From positions 434,001 through 498,000 of the forward strand of contig JAGWMJ010000001.1 in NCBI GenBank assembly GCA_028871815.1: 64,000 nucleotides of DNA. Reading direction: 5' to 3'. Position 1 is the stretch's first letter. Each line of letters starts with the position of its first letter. The stretch comes from Armatimonadota bacterium. Its GTDB lineage: Bacteria; Armatimonadota; Chthonomonadetes; Chthonomonadales; Chthonomonadaceae. Below the pieces are notes generated by a model. The model saw nothing but the letters and a program-made list of their open reading frames with translations. It made no database searches and was not told where the DNA came from. Both the position numbers and the translations under genes were made by a program. Of this stretch, positions 36,224-44,761 are shown piece after piece.

Positions 36224-36562
36224 CTATTCCGTCGGTGCGACGTGAGGGGCGTTCGGCGGGACACCGTACAGGGCGCTGAAGTAGAGGTTGATGCCTTTGT
36301 TGGCAATGAGTGAGCCGGCCACGCTCATTACGAACAGGTAGCCGAGCCGGAAAAGCAGCCACGCCATCTGCGTGCCGACCGTGGCAACCATGGGATCGGT
36401 TTTTGGGTTGCCGGTAAAGTGGAGCCCGAGCGCACGCGCCGCGGGCATCTGGAACAGGCCCCACGCCATATAGAAGACGCAGAGCAACAGACCAACACCC
36501 AACAAGAAAACCAGGAGCCCGGCCACACGGCCGATTACGTCGTGATGACGGCCCGAGCGCAT
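36224..36562 (-). CDS. Small two-span membrane protein
   Basis: 112 residues from the ATG at 36562 (a GTG at 36613 would give 129). Two or three hydrophobic spans (VAGLLVFLLGVGLLLCVFYM, MAWLLFRLGYLFVMSVAGSL). It ends PNAPHVAPTE directly where the decayed protease homology begins. A TACAAT about 15 bases before the GTG could be a -10. No family recognised; soluble loop contains GNPKTDP. It lies downstream of nuoN in the same direction and may be read through from it. Confidence 0.6.
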   Translation of the reverse strand: MRSGRHHDVIGRVAGLLVFLLGVGLLLCVFYMAWGLFQMPAARALGLHFTGNPKTDPMVATVGTQMAWLLFRLGYLFVMSVAGSLIANKGINLYFSALYGVPPNAPHVAPTE

Positions 36563-36674
36563 TAGTTGCGGTTTACCATAAGTGAAATCGACGGGCGCCG
36601 GCGCAACGCGCACAGCAACTCTATTGTAACCTGCTTGACCACATTCTGCCGACCGAGGTGGAGCGCCAACCCAA

Positions 36675-38189
36675 TCACGGGCGAATAATGCTGGCGGCAG
36701 CGGCCATAAGCCCTTGAGCCAGGCCCGGCAGCACGCCGAACAGGAGGGTGCCCGCCGCGGTGGAAGCCATGGAGAGCGCCGCGCCGCCTTCCCAGCGTCT
36801 GCGGGTCGGCTCCGTGGCGCCTTCGGCAGGCTCCTGGAAGCACATCACCCACACCACCCGAAGGTAGTAGTAGATGGAGAAGATACTGGCCACGGCAAGG
36901 CAGATTGCCAGCCACAACTGGCCGGCCTGCAGCGCGGCATAAAAGATGAACCACTTGCCCATGAATCCCATCGTAGGCGGAATGCCGCCCAATGAGAGCA
37001 TAAAGATGAGCATTACGTAGGCCGGAAGGGGATCGCGTTTGGCCAGCCCGCGCACGTCATCCAGCGTCTGGACGTCGTGTCCGCGCCGCGTGAGCCATAC
37101 CAGAACGCCAAACGCGCCGAGGGTCATCAGGGTATAGGCCAGCAGGTAGAAGATGGCTGCGCCCATGGCGGCATTGTGTGTCAGCCTGGAGCCGGCAACG
37201 CCCGCCGCGCTGACAGCCACCAGGAGGTAGCCGGCGTGCGCGATCGACGAGTAGGCCAGCATCCGTTTCACATTCTGCTGAGCAATCGCCCACAGGTTGC
37301 CGCCAAACATCGAGAGGACCGCCATCACCTGAATGGCCGTCAGCCAGAACTCCGAAAGCGTTACAAACGCGTTCAGTACGCGCAGGATGGCCGCAAATGC
37401 CGCTACCTTGGCCGCGCATGCCATGAAGGCAGCCGCGGAGGTTGGCGCGCCTTCGTACACATCCGGCGCCCATGCATGGAACGGCACCAGCGCGGCCTTG
37501 AAGCCAAGGCCCACCAGCAAGAGCGCAAGGCCCGCCACAAGCATGCCGGAGGGATGCTCCACATGGAGTGCGGTGGCCAGGTGCGTGAGGTTGGTCGTTC
37601 CAGGCGTTGCCTGGCTCGACGAGCCGCCGTAGATGAGCGCGATGCCGTAGAGCAGAAAGCCGGAGGCGAATGCCCCGAGCAAGAAGTACTTGAGCGCTGC
37701 TTCGTCACTGCGCGGGTTGGCGGTATCGAAACCGGCCAGCACATAGAATGCAACCGAAAGGATCTCCACGGCAATGAACAGCGTGATCAGATCGTTGGCG
37801 CTTGCCATGATCATGCCGCCACACGTTGCGAAGAGCACCAGCGCATGGTACTCGCCGTGGTTGATGCCGCGGTTTTGCAGATAGGTCATGCCCAGCAGCA
37901 CTGCGACCGCGGCGGCCAGCAGCAGCACCAATCCGCATGCCGTGGCGAAAGAATCGACGTTCAGCGACCCGTTGAACGCCAGCGTCGGCTGCCAGCCGAT
38001 GTCATCCATATGGCCGAGCGAGATGGCGGCTGCCACGGCCACGCCCAGCACCGAAAGCACGCCGGAGATCCAGCCCTGGCGGCGCCAAAACCCGATGCAG
38101 GCATCACCCAGCAGTACCACCATGCCGGTAACCGCTACCACGATGACCGGCAAAAGTGCATGCATGCTGCCAGCGTTGGAGAGGATCAC
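36675..38189 (-). CDS. nuoN: NADH-quinone oxidoreductase subunit N
   Basis: 504 residues, about 14 membrane spans, antiporter-like subunit of complex I. Signature parts: ALVLFATCGGMIMASANDLI, ALKYFLLGAFASGFLLYGI, AWAPDVYEGAPTSAAAFM with the conserved Lys helix, and MLAYSSIAHAGYLL. GTG start overlapping the stop of the preceding lipoprotein gene (GTGA). Last gene of the nuo operon. Confidence 0.93.
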   Translation of the reverse strand: MILSNAGSMHALLPVIVVAVTGMVVLLGDACIGFWRRQGWISGVLSVLGVAVAAAISLGHMDDIGWQPTLAFNGSLNVDSFATACGLVLLLAAAVAVLLGMTYLQNRGINHGEYHALVLFATCGGMIMASANDLITLFIAVEILSVAFYVLAGFDTANPRSDEAALKYFLLGAFASGFLLYGIALIYGGSSSQATPGTTNLTHLATALHVEHPSGMLVAGLALLLVGLGFKAALVPFHAWAPDVYEGAPTSAAAFMACAAKVAAFAAILRVLNAFVTLSEFWLTAIQVMAVLSMFGGNLWAIAQQNVKRMLAYSSIAHAGYLLVAVSAAGVAGSRLTHNAAMGAAIFYLLAYTLMTLGAFGVLVWLTRRGHDVQTLDDVRGLAKRDPLPAYVMLIFMLSLGGIPPTMGFMGKWFIFYAALQAGQLWLAICLAVASIFSIYYYLRVVWVMCFQEPAEGATEPTRRRWEGGAALSMASTAAGTLLFGVLPGLAQGLMAAAASIIRP

Positions 38190-38665
38190 TGGCCGGATGT
38201 TCCGCTCGCGGCCGGCGCTCCGGCTGGTGGTTTGCTGCCCGTCCTCCCCGCCTGTCCGGGCACAGCGCCCATAAAGCCTGGTTTGCCGGAGCCACTCCCC
38301 GCGCCGGCGGCGCGCGGGAGGGTAAAGCGTTTGCCGTTAGGCATCACCGCGCCGGGCCGTACTCCTGCGTTGCCCGGCATGGGAGGCCGTTTGCGTCCTG
38401 TGGCGCCCGGCTTGCGCGGCGGTCCGCCACCGGCCGCTTGCGGCAGCGTGACGCGTTTGCCGTTTGGAAGGAGTTGGCCGGGATGCAGCCCGGCGCCTGG
38501 CGGCATAGGCCGCGGTCCGTGGTGCACCGGCGCCGCCGGAGGCGCGGCAGGCTTGCTGCTGCACGCGCCGATGGCAAGGCACGCAGCGCACACCAGGAAT
38601 CCCGTAGCTGCGGTACGCCCGGCGCCGAGCGCGCGGCTGGATGGGTGGGTTAGGTTGGGCATCAT
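38186..38665 (-). CDS. Proline/glycine-rich lipoprotein inside the nuo operon
   Basis: 159 residues. Signal peptide with lipobox LAIGAC; the mature part is low-complexity (Pro, Gly, Ala) with two imperfect repeats, HPGQLLPNGKRVTLPQAAG and RPGAVMPNGKRFTLPRAAG. It overlaps nuoM upstream (ATGA) and nuoN downstream (GTGA), so it is translated as part of the complex I operon. No known complex I subunit looks like this. A periplasmic assembly factor, an accessory subunit or an unrelated insertion are all possible. Confidence 0.7.
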   Translation of the reverse strand: MMPNLTHPSSRALGAGRTAATGFLVCAACLAIGACSSKPAAPPAAPVHHGPRPMPPGAGLHPGQLLPNGKRVTLPQAAGGGPPRKPGATGRKRPPMPGNAGVRPGAVMPNGKRFTLPRAAGAGSGSGKPGFMGAVPGQAGRTGSKPPAGAPAASGTSGQ

Positions 38666-40611
38666 CGGCTTGCTCCTGTTATGCGAGGTCCGCCATGGCC
38701 AGGTCCGGCGGATGGACCCGGTGGCGCAGAGGGAGGCGCTCCGGTGGCGCCCTGGGATGGCGACGCTCGACGCGCCGGCCCAGCGGCGTTTCCGCCCGCG
38801 GCCGGCCTGCCCGGCGCAGGCGATGTGCCGCCGGCAGCAAGCGGTCGCGTGGCGGGATTGATTCCGCGAAGCACGGACCGCTGGTCTACGCCACTGTCAA
38901 GCCATGCCAGCGTGGAACGCTCCTCCGACGGAGATGCGTGCGTGCGCCGCAACGATTGGCGGTCAAATACCGCGTTGTAGAGGCGTACCGCCGGCAAGTC
39001 GGTATCTTCGGCGCCGGCGCCGCGGAGCAGATAGGTAACGGTGGTGTTCATCTTCTGCGTCCAGAAACTGGAGCCGAGGCCGAACCAGAAGATCACCACG
39101 GCCAGCGGCGTAAGCACCAGCCATTCATTGCGCGTCAAGTCCGGGAACTTCAAGTTGAGCGGGCGTGTGACGGGTCCGAGCATGAGGCGCTGAAACCACC
39201 AGAGCATATAGATCGCCGAGAAGACCATGCCTGAGGCCGCCAGTGCGGTGGCCCAATGCCCCGTGGTGGTGGAGCTCCAGCTGCCGAGCAGCACCGGGAA
39301 CTCGCCCACGAACCCGTTGAAGAAGGGTACGGCAACACTGGCCAATGTTGCGATGAGCAGCATCGTGGCGAGCCCCGGGGCGATCATCTTGAGGCCCCCA
39401 AACTCCGATATCTGTCTCGTCCCGCGCCTTTCGTACATCATCCCGACAATGAAGAACAGCATCGGCGTTGAGATGCCGTGATTGATGTTCTGTACCAGTG
39501 CGCCCATCATGCCGATGCGCGTGAAGGTAAATATCCCCAACATCACATAGCCGAGGTGAGCCACGCTGGAGTATGCGACCAACTTCTTGGCGTCGGTTTG
39601 AACCGCGGATACAAGCGAGCCGTAGATGATACCGATAATCGCCAGTACGATGAAGATCGGGGCGGCTTGCCGGGCCTGTTCCGGGAAGATCGGCAAGCAG
39701 AATCGGATAAACCCGTAGGTGCCCATCTTGAGCATGACGCCGGCCAGAATCACGCTGCCGGCGGTTGGCGCCTCAACGTGTGCGTCCGGCAGCCAGGTGT
39801 GGAGCGGGAACATCGGCACCTTGATCATGAAGGCCAGGGCAAAGGCGCCAAACATCATCAGCATCCCCTGCGGATGCGCCATGGCAAACGCGGCCAGGTT
39901 GTGCGAGCCTGTGGCGCGTACGCTGGTGAGCGCAAGCACATTCAGCGTTCCCGATGCGTGGTACAGCGCCACGATGGCCACAAGCATCAGCACGCTTCCC
40001 GCGAACGTGAAGATAAAGAACTTGATGGCGGCGTAGACGCGGCGCTCGTGGCCAAAGATACCGATGAGGAAGTACATCGGCACCAGCATCGCTTCCCAGA
40101 ACACGTAGAAAAGCACCAGGTCGAGGGCGCAGAAGACGCCCAGCATGGCCGCTTCCAGCAGCAGCAGGAAGCACATGAACTCCTTGAGCCGCGCCTTTAC
40201 GGTGAAGGAGTGGATGATGCAGAGCGTGGAGAGGAAGGTGGTAAGCAGGATGAGCATCACGCTGACGCCATCCACGCCCATACGGTAGTGCACGTCGATC
40301 GAGCCGACGTGGAACCACTTGACGTCTTCCAGGAACTGCATGTTGCCGATCACGCTGTTCATGGCGTGGCTTCGGTATGCAGCCAGCAGTGCAATCGACA
40401 GGAACAGAGTGAGTACCGAGAAGAGGAGCGCCACCGCGTTTACGATGCTGCGATTGGGGTCGTCCGGTACAGCGGGCGCGTGCGGCTCGGCATCCGGATC
40501 GTGGATCACCGGAAGATCGCGCGGACGCGGCATCAGCATCACCACCACCGCGCCGATGAGCGGTAGGAAGGTGAGGAGCGAAAGTAGATTCGGTATGGCC
40601 GACTGCGTCAT
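38662..40611 (-). CDS. nuoM: NADH-quinone oxidoreductase subunit M, with C-terminal tail
   Basis: 649 residues against about 500-530 usual. The antiporter-like core is clear: VFWEAMLVPMYFLIGIFGHE with the key Glu, FPLHTWLPDAHVEAPTAGSV, KLVAYSSVAHLGYVMLGIF and GFVGEFPVLLGSW. About 110 residues beyond the core are Pro/Gly/Ala/Ser-rich (GAPPSAPPGPSAGPGHGG) and without predicted structure, an unusual tail. Start lies 30 bp after nuoL. Confidence 0.93.
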   Translation of the reverse strand: MTQSAIPNLLSLLTFLPLIGAVVVMLMPRPRDLPVIHDPDAEPHAPAVPDDPNRSIVNAVALLFSVLTLFLSIALLAAYRSHAMNSVIGNMQFLEDVKWFHVGSIDVHYRMGVDGVSVMLILLTTFLSTLCIIHSFTVKARLKEFMCFLLLLEAAMLGVFCALDLVLFYVFWEAMLVPMYFLIGIFGHERRVYAAIKFFIFTFAGSVLMLVAIVALYHASGTLNVLALTSVRATGSHNLAAFAMAHPQGMLMMFGAFALAFMIKVPMFPLHTWLPDAHVEAPTAGSVILAGVMLKMGTYGFIRFCLPIFPEQARQAAPIFIVLAIIGIIYGSLVSAVQTDAKKLVAYSSVAHLGYVMLGIFTFTRIGMMGALVQNINHGISTPMLFFIVGMMYERRGTRQISEFGGLKMIAPGLATMLLIATLASVAVPFFNGFVGEFPVLLGSWSSTTTGHWATALAASGMVFSAIYMLWWFQRLMLGPVTRPLNLKFPDLTRNEWLVLTPLAVVIFWFGLGSSFWTQKMNTTVTYLLRGAGAEDTDLPAVRLYNAVFDRQSLRRTHASPSEERSTLAWLDSGVDQRSVLRGINPATRPLAAGGTSPAPGRPAAGGNAAGPARRASPSQGATGAPPSAPPGPSAGPGHGGPRITGASR

Positions 40612-40641
40612 CGATACCTCATGCCCGGTGGCTGCGCGTGC

Positions 40642-42726
40642 CTACAGGCGATACCAGAGCACCAGGAAGCTCACCAGCAGCGCTACCATGCCCATCATCA
40701 TCTCCAGCGCGTAGTTGCGAACATAGCCGGTCTGCACCTTGCCGATGAGCCGACTGATGCCTTTCACTCCGCGCGCCGCTCCATTCACCGTACCGTCGAT
40801 CATCTCCACATCCACGGTTTTCCAGAGGATGTTGCGGGCAAACCAGCCGCCCGCCGTGATGAAGATTGCGTTGTAGAGCGCGTCCCAATACCAGCGATTG
40901 AACAGAAAGGCGTACACCACACCGATCCCCGTCGGCTTGACCGCCCATGCGTCCTCCTGGTCCGCAGGAACCAGCTGACCGGAGGCCCGATTACGTTGGT
41001 ACAGCATGGCTGCAATGGCCAGGCCGGCGATGGCCACAATGCTAGAGATGATATATCCCGTGAGCGCGCCGGGCAGAACCTCCGGCGCTGCCCGCAGCGG
41101 GCCGGCGTCGAGCGGAGCAAGGCTGGGCGCCAGAAATCGCTGCAGAATGCCGGTTGGTCCAAGCGCCAGGCCGCCGACTACCGAGAGCGTGGCGAGAATG
41201 TAGAGCGGCCACATCATTGAGGCTGGCGGGGTATGAACGTGTCCGGTGCCGTGGGCCTCCGCGTGGTGAGCTTCCGTGCCTTCCAGCACGAGCCGGTTTG
41301 CGTGGTCGTGTTCTACGAGTGCCCCGTCCTCAAAACGCGGCTCGGTGTAAAACGTCTTCCACATCAGCCGGTTCATGTAAAACGCCGTCATGAGCGCCGT
41401 GCCAAGGCCCACCACGTACAGAACCACTCCGCTGCCCCACGGGCTTCGGAGCGCGCTATCCAGGATCATGTCCTTGCTCCAAAAGCCGGAGAGAATCGGG
41501 AATCCCGCTATGGCGTATGTGCCGACAAACATCACGGCCCACACGCTCACCAACCGCTTCTTCAGGCCGCCCATCTTCCGCATATCCTGCTCGCCGTGCA
41601 TCGAATGAATCACCGCTCCAGCGCCAAGGAAGAGAAGCGCCTTGAAGAAGGCGTGCGTGGTTACATGGAACAGTGCGCCGGCAAAGTTGCCGACCCCGCA
41701 CGCCAAAAACATGTAACCGAGCTGCGATATCGTGGAGTAGGCGAGCACCTTCTTGATGTCGTTCTGCACCAATCCGATTGTGGCGCCCAGCACCGCCGTG
41801 GCAAGCCCGATCCAACCGACAATCTGCATGGCGGCGGGCGCCTGCACAAAGAGCCAGGAGCAGCGGCTGATCATCACCACGCCGGCGGTGACCATCGTTG
41901 CGGCGTGAATCAATGCCGAAACCGGCGTCGGACCTGCCATGGCATCAGGAAGCCAGATCCAGAGCGGAATCTGGGCCGATTTGCCAAGAGCTCCAATAAG
42001 CAGCAGCACGCAGACCAGGGTGAGTGCCCCGGCAGCCAGCGGATGCCCCAGTGCGTCAACGTGCGCTCGCGCCAGGTCCATCACTCCATGGTGGTTCGGC
42101 GTTGCAAAGTCCAGTGTGCCGAAGAGGCTCCAGACCGCCAGGATGCCCAGCGTAAACCCAACATCTCCCACGCGGTTTACGATGAACGCCTTGTTGCCTG
42201 CGCGTGCGTTGTTCCGATCGACGTACCAGAAGCTGATGAGCAGGTAGGAGCATGTGCCCACACCCTCCCAGCCTACAAACATCAGTAGAAAACTGCTCCC
42301 GGTCACCAGCAGCAACATCATAAAGATGAAGAGGTTGAAGTAGGTGAAGAAGCGTGGCTGCTCGGGATCGTGGGCCATGTATCCCGTGGCATAAACGTGG
42401 ATGAGACCGCCCACGCCCGTGACAATGAAGATCATCAAGAGCGAAAGCGGATCCAGCAGCATTGCAAAGTTCACGCGCAGTGGACCCAGACTGAGCCACG
42501 GCACATTGGCGGGTCCGAAGGGAAGCATGGAGACGATGGCGCGATGGCCCGGCGCCGCCCAAACGGCCTGCGCAACAGGAATGGAGATCGCGAACGCTGC
42601 CAGCACCACTCCGGGTGCAAACCACGCTACGACGGTCCGCCCCGCACGCCTGCCAAGCACGGCGCAGAACAAAAAGCCGAGCAACGGCAGCGAAACGATG
42701 AGCCACGCGAAAGAGAGCATTGCCAC
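40642..42726 (-). CDS. nuoL: NADH-quinone oxidoreductase subunit L
   Basis: 694 residues, largest antiporter-like subunit of complex I, with the lateral amphipathic helix in its C-terminal part. Signatures: FMLLLVTGSSFLLMFVGWEG with the key Glu, LWIWLPDAMAGPTPVSALIH, KKVLAYSTISQLGYMFLACG and IAGFPILSGFWSKDMIL. Ends in a final span (MMGMVALLVSFLVLW). Lies 14 bp after nuoK. Confidence 0.95.
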   Translation of the reverse strand: MAMLSFAWLIVSLPLLGFLFCAVLGRRAGRTVVAWFAPGVVLAAFAISIPVAQAVWAAPGHRAIVSMLPFGPANVPWLSLGPLRVNFAMLLDPLSLLMIFIVTGVGGLIHVYATGYMAHDPEQPRFFTYFNLFIFMMLLLVTGSSFLLMFVGWEGVGTCSYLLISFWYVDRNNARAGNKAFIVNRVGDVGFTLGILAVWSLFGTLDFATPNHHGVMDLARAHVDALGHPLAAGALTLVCVLLLIGALGKSAQIPLWIWLPDAMAGPTPVSALIHAATMVTAGVVMISRCSWLFVQAPAAMQIVGWIGLATAVLGATIGLVQNDIKKVLAYSTISQLGYMFLACGVGNFAGALFHVTTHAFFKALLFLGAGAVIHSMHGEQDMRKMGGLKKRLVSVWAVMFVGTYAIAGFPILSGFWSKDMILDSALRSPWGSGVVLYVVGLGTALMTAFYMNRLMWKTFYTEPRFEDGALVEHDHANRLVLEGTEAHHAEAHGTGHVHTPPASMMWPLYILATLSVVGGLALGPTGILQRFLAPSLAPLDAGPLRAAPEVLPGALTGYIISSIVAIAGLAIAAMLYQRNRASGQLVPADQEDAWAVKPTGIGVVYAFLFNRWYWDALYNAIFITAGGWFARNILWKTVDVEMIDGTVNGAARGVKGISRLIGKVQTGYVRNYALEMMMGMVALLVSFLVLWYRL

Positions 42727-42740
42727 CTTGTTCTGAGCCG

Positions 42741-43043
42741 CTAGTTCTTCATCACGTTCATGTCGTCGATGTTAATTGTCTGCTTGGTCCGGAAGATTGC
42801 CACGATGATGCCAAGCCCTACCGAGACCTCTGCAGCAGCAACGGCCAGCGAGAAAATGACGTACATCTGCCCGTTCATCCGGGCGAAATGATGCCCGAGC
42901 GCCACGAATGTAAGATTTGCGGCGTTCAGCATCAATTCGATGCACATGAATATCACGATCGGGTTCCGCTTCACCAGTACGCCAACCACCCCGATGGCGA
43001 AAAGAATGGCGGAAAGTACCAGGTAGTTGGCTGTTGGTATCAC
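42741..43043 (-). CDS. nuoK: NADH-quinone oxidoreductase subunit K
   Basis: 100 residues from a GTG at 43043 overlapping the nuoJ stop (GTGA); exactly the family length. Three spans with the two conserved membrane glutamates in MCIELMLNAANLTF and AAAEVSVGLGIIV. The longer upstream frame is the shadow of nuoJ. Confidence 0.95.
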   Translation of the reverse strand: MIPTANYLVLSAILFAIGVVGVLVKRNPIVIFMCIELMLNAANLTFVALGHHFARMNGQMYVIFSLAVAAAEVSVGLGIIVAIFRTKQTINIDDMNVMKN

Positions 43044-43573
43044 TCCGATCCTCCCGGCATCCGGCGCTTGGCCAGCATGATGGCGCCAACAACTGCCACC
43101 AGCAGGAGCAGGGACGTCAGCTCGAACGGGAACAGCCACGGCCCGGTCGGGCTGAACAGTTCGAGACCCACGTGCCGTACTGTGCCGGATGCTCCCGGAT
43201 CGCCTGCAAGCGCGGCAATCCTGGGCACCGCGATGATCGACTGCGACGCCACCAGTACGATAATAAAGATTGCAGCAAGCACCAATGCGGCCATAGGCTG
43301 CAGGCTGCCACGATCCTTCATCGCCTGAGGGGCGGCGAGATTGAGAAGCATGATCACGAAGAGAAAGAGCACCATGATAGCGCCGGCATAGACCACAACC
43401 TGCACCGCGGCAATAAACTGCGCCGCCAGGGTGAGATACAGCACCGCAACCGCCAGGAAGGTGATTACCAGCATGAGCGCGCTGCGCACCGGATTCCGCG
43501 ACGCCACCATGGTAAGCGCTGCACCGACGGATACCACCGCCAGTATCCAGAACAGGATGACGTTGGCGGTCAT
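43040..43573 (-). CDS. nuoJ: NADH-quinone oxidoreductase subunit J
   Basis: 177 residues from the ATG at 43573, overlapping the nuoH stop (ATGA). Five spans; VQVVVYAGAIMVLFLFVIML is the family signature in span 3, which undergoes the pi-bulge change in complex I. In most operons nuoI would come before it; here nuoH is directly joined. Confidence 0.93.
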   Translation of the reverse strand: MTANVILFWILAVVSVGAALTMVASRNPVRSALMLVITFLAVAVLYLTLAAQFIAAVQVVVYAGAIMVLFLFVIMLLNLAAPQAMKDRGSLQPMAALVLAAIFIIVLVASQSIIAVPRIAALAGDPGASGTVRHVGLELFSPTGPWLFPFELTSLLLLVAVVGAIMLAKRRMPGGSE

Positions 43574-44760
43574 GGGCGGGCACCTCCCACCGGCGCCACC
43601 TGGGCGCTCTGGACATTCTGGATCGTTGTTGGCGGAGATACCTTCGCCTCGCGTACCAGGCCGTAGCCCGCCAACAGAAACAGCCACGCCAAACCCAGCG
43701 GCAGCATCCGCTTCCAGCCCAGCCCCATCAGCGCGTCGTACCGAAGGCGCGGCAGGGTAGCCCGCAGCCATACATAGAACAGGATCCCCGCCAGGATCTT
43801 GGCCAGCAGCCAGACAAAACCCGGGATCCACGTAAGTGGCGCGATATGGAGCGGCGGCAGCCAGCCGCCCCAGAACACCACGGCATTCAGCGTACACACC
43901 ACCAACATACTGGCGTATTCGCCCATAAAGAACATGGCGAACTTCATCGAGGAGTATTCCGTATGAAAGCCCGCGATCAACTCGGACTCTGCCTCCGGCA
44001 GGTCAAACGGCGCCCGGTTCGTTTCGGCTACCATGGCAATGGTATACAGAACCACCGGAACTATGCCGGTCTGCAGCCAGTTCCATGAGAGGAAGCTCCC
44101 CTGCAGAATGCGCGGCAGGCCCGTCAGCCCAAACGGCAGAAGCGACTGGGCATCCACGATCTTGTCGAGCTGCAGGGTGCCGCAGACCACCACCACAGCG
44201 AGCAGCGCGAGGCCCATCGGGAGCTCATAGCTGATCAGCTGCGCCGAGGCCCGGAGCCCGCCAAGCAGGGAGTATTTGTTGTTGGACGACCAACCCGCGA
44301 GGATGATTCCGTAGACCTGCAAAGAGGACATTGCCAGGATGTAGAGCAGGCCAATGTTCACCATACCGGTCATTAGCGGAACCGAGTACACGCCTCCCGA
44401 CACCCCCCGGAACTGGATCCGCTGAATGGGCAGTACGGCGCCGGCGGCCAGCGCGGGGATCATCGTAATGACCGGCGCCAGGTAGTAGATTCGGAGATCG
44501 GCGCTGCGCGGGACGAGATCTTCCTTGAAGAACAGCTTCAGCCCGTCCGCGGCCGTTTGCAACAGCCCGCGCGGTCCGACGCGGTTTGGTCCCGGCCGAT
44601 CCTGCATCAGACCGATCACCACCCGCTCGATCCAGATCAGCAGCGGTACTATTCCGAGGATAAACCCGATAACGCACACGATGGCGATGTACGGAAGCAG
44701 CGCCGGCACATAGACGCCGCCCAGGTGGTCCGGAAAGATGATGAACGGGGCGCTTTGCAT
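43570..44760 (-). CDS. nuoH: NADH-quinone oxidoreductase subunit H
   Basis: 396 residues from the ATG at 44760, one base after the nuoG stop; an upstream frame extension lies inside nuoG. Signatures: RVVIGLMQDRPGPNRVGPRG, GWSSNNKYSLLGGLRASAQL, SYELPMGLALL and AETNRAPFDLPEAESELIAG with the acidic E-channel residues. It forms part of the quinone site together with NuoB and NuoD. C-terminus about 30 residues longer than usual. Confidence 0.94.
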   Translation of the reverse strand: MQSAPFIIFPDHLGGVYVPALLPYIAIVCVIGFILGIVPLLIWIERVVIGLMQDRPGPNRVGPRGLLQTAADGLKLFFKEDLVPRSADLRIYYLAPVITMIPALAAGAVLPIQRIQFRGVSGGVYSVPLMTGMVNIGLLYILAMSSLQVYGIILAGWSSNNKYSLLGGLRASAQLISYELPMGLALLAVVVVCGTLQLDKIVDAQSLLPFGLTGLPRILQGSFLSWNWLQTGIVPVVLYTIAMVAETNRAPFDLPEAESELIAGFHTEYSSMKFAMFFMGEYASMLVVCTLNAVVFWGGWLPPLHIAPLTWIPGFVWLLAKILAGILFYVWLRATLPRLRYDALMGLGWKRMLPLGLAWLFLLAGYGLVREAKVSPPTTIQNVQSAQVAPVGGARP

Positions 44761-44761
44761 A

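Noticed and set aside
37077-38861. Plus-strand frame of 594 codons opposite nuoN and the nuo lipoprotein
   Set aside because: Histidine/arginine/glutamine-rich antisense of membrane genes in GC-rich DNA; no ribosome binding site or recognisable domain.
39478-40566. Plus-strand frame of 362 codons opposite nuoM
   Set aside because: Same type of antisense shadow; composition dominated by His, Glu and Arg from reversed hydrophobic codons.
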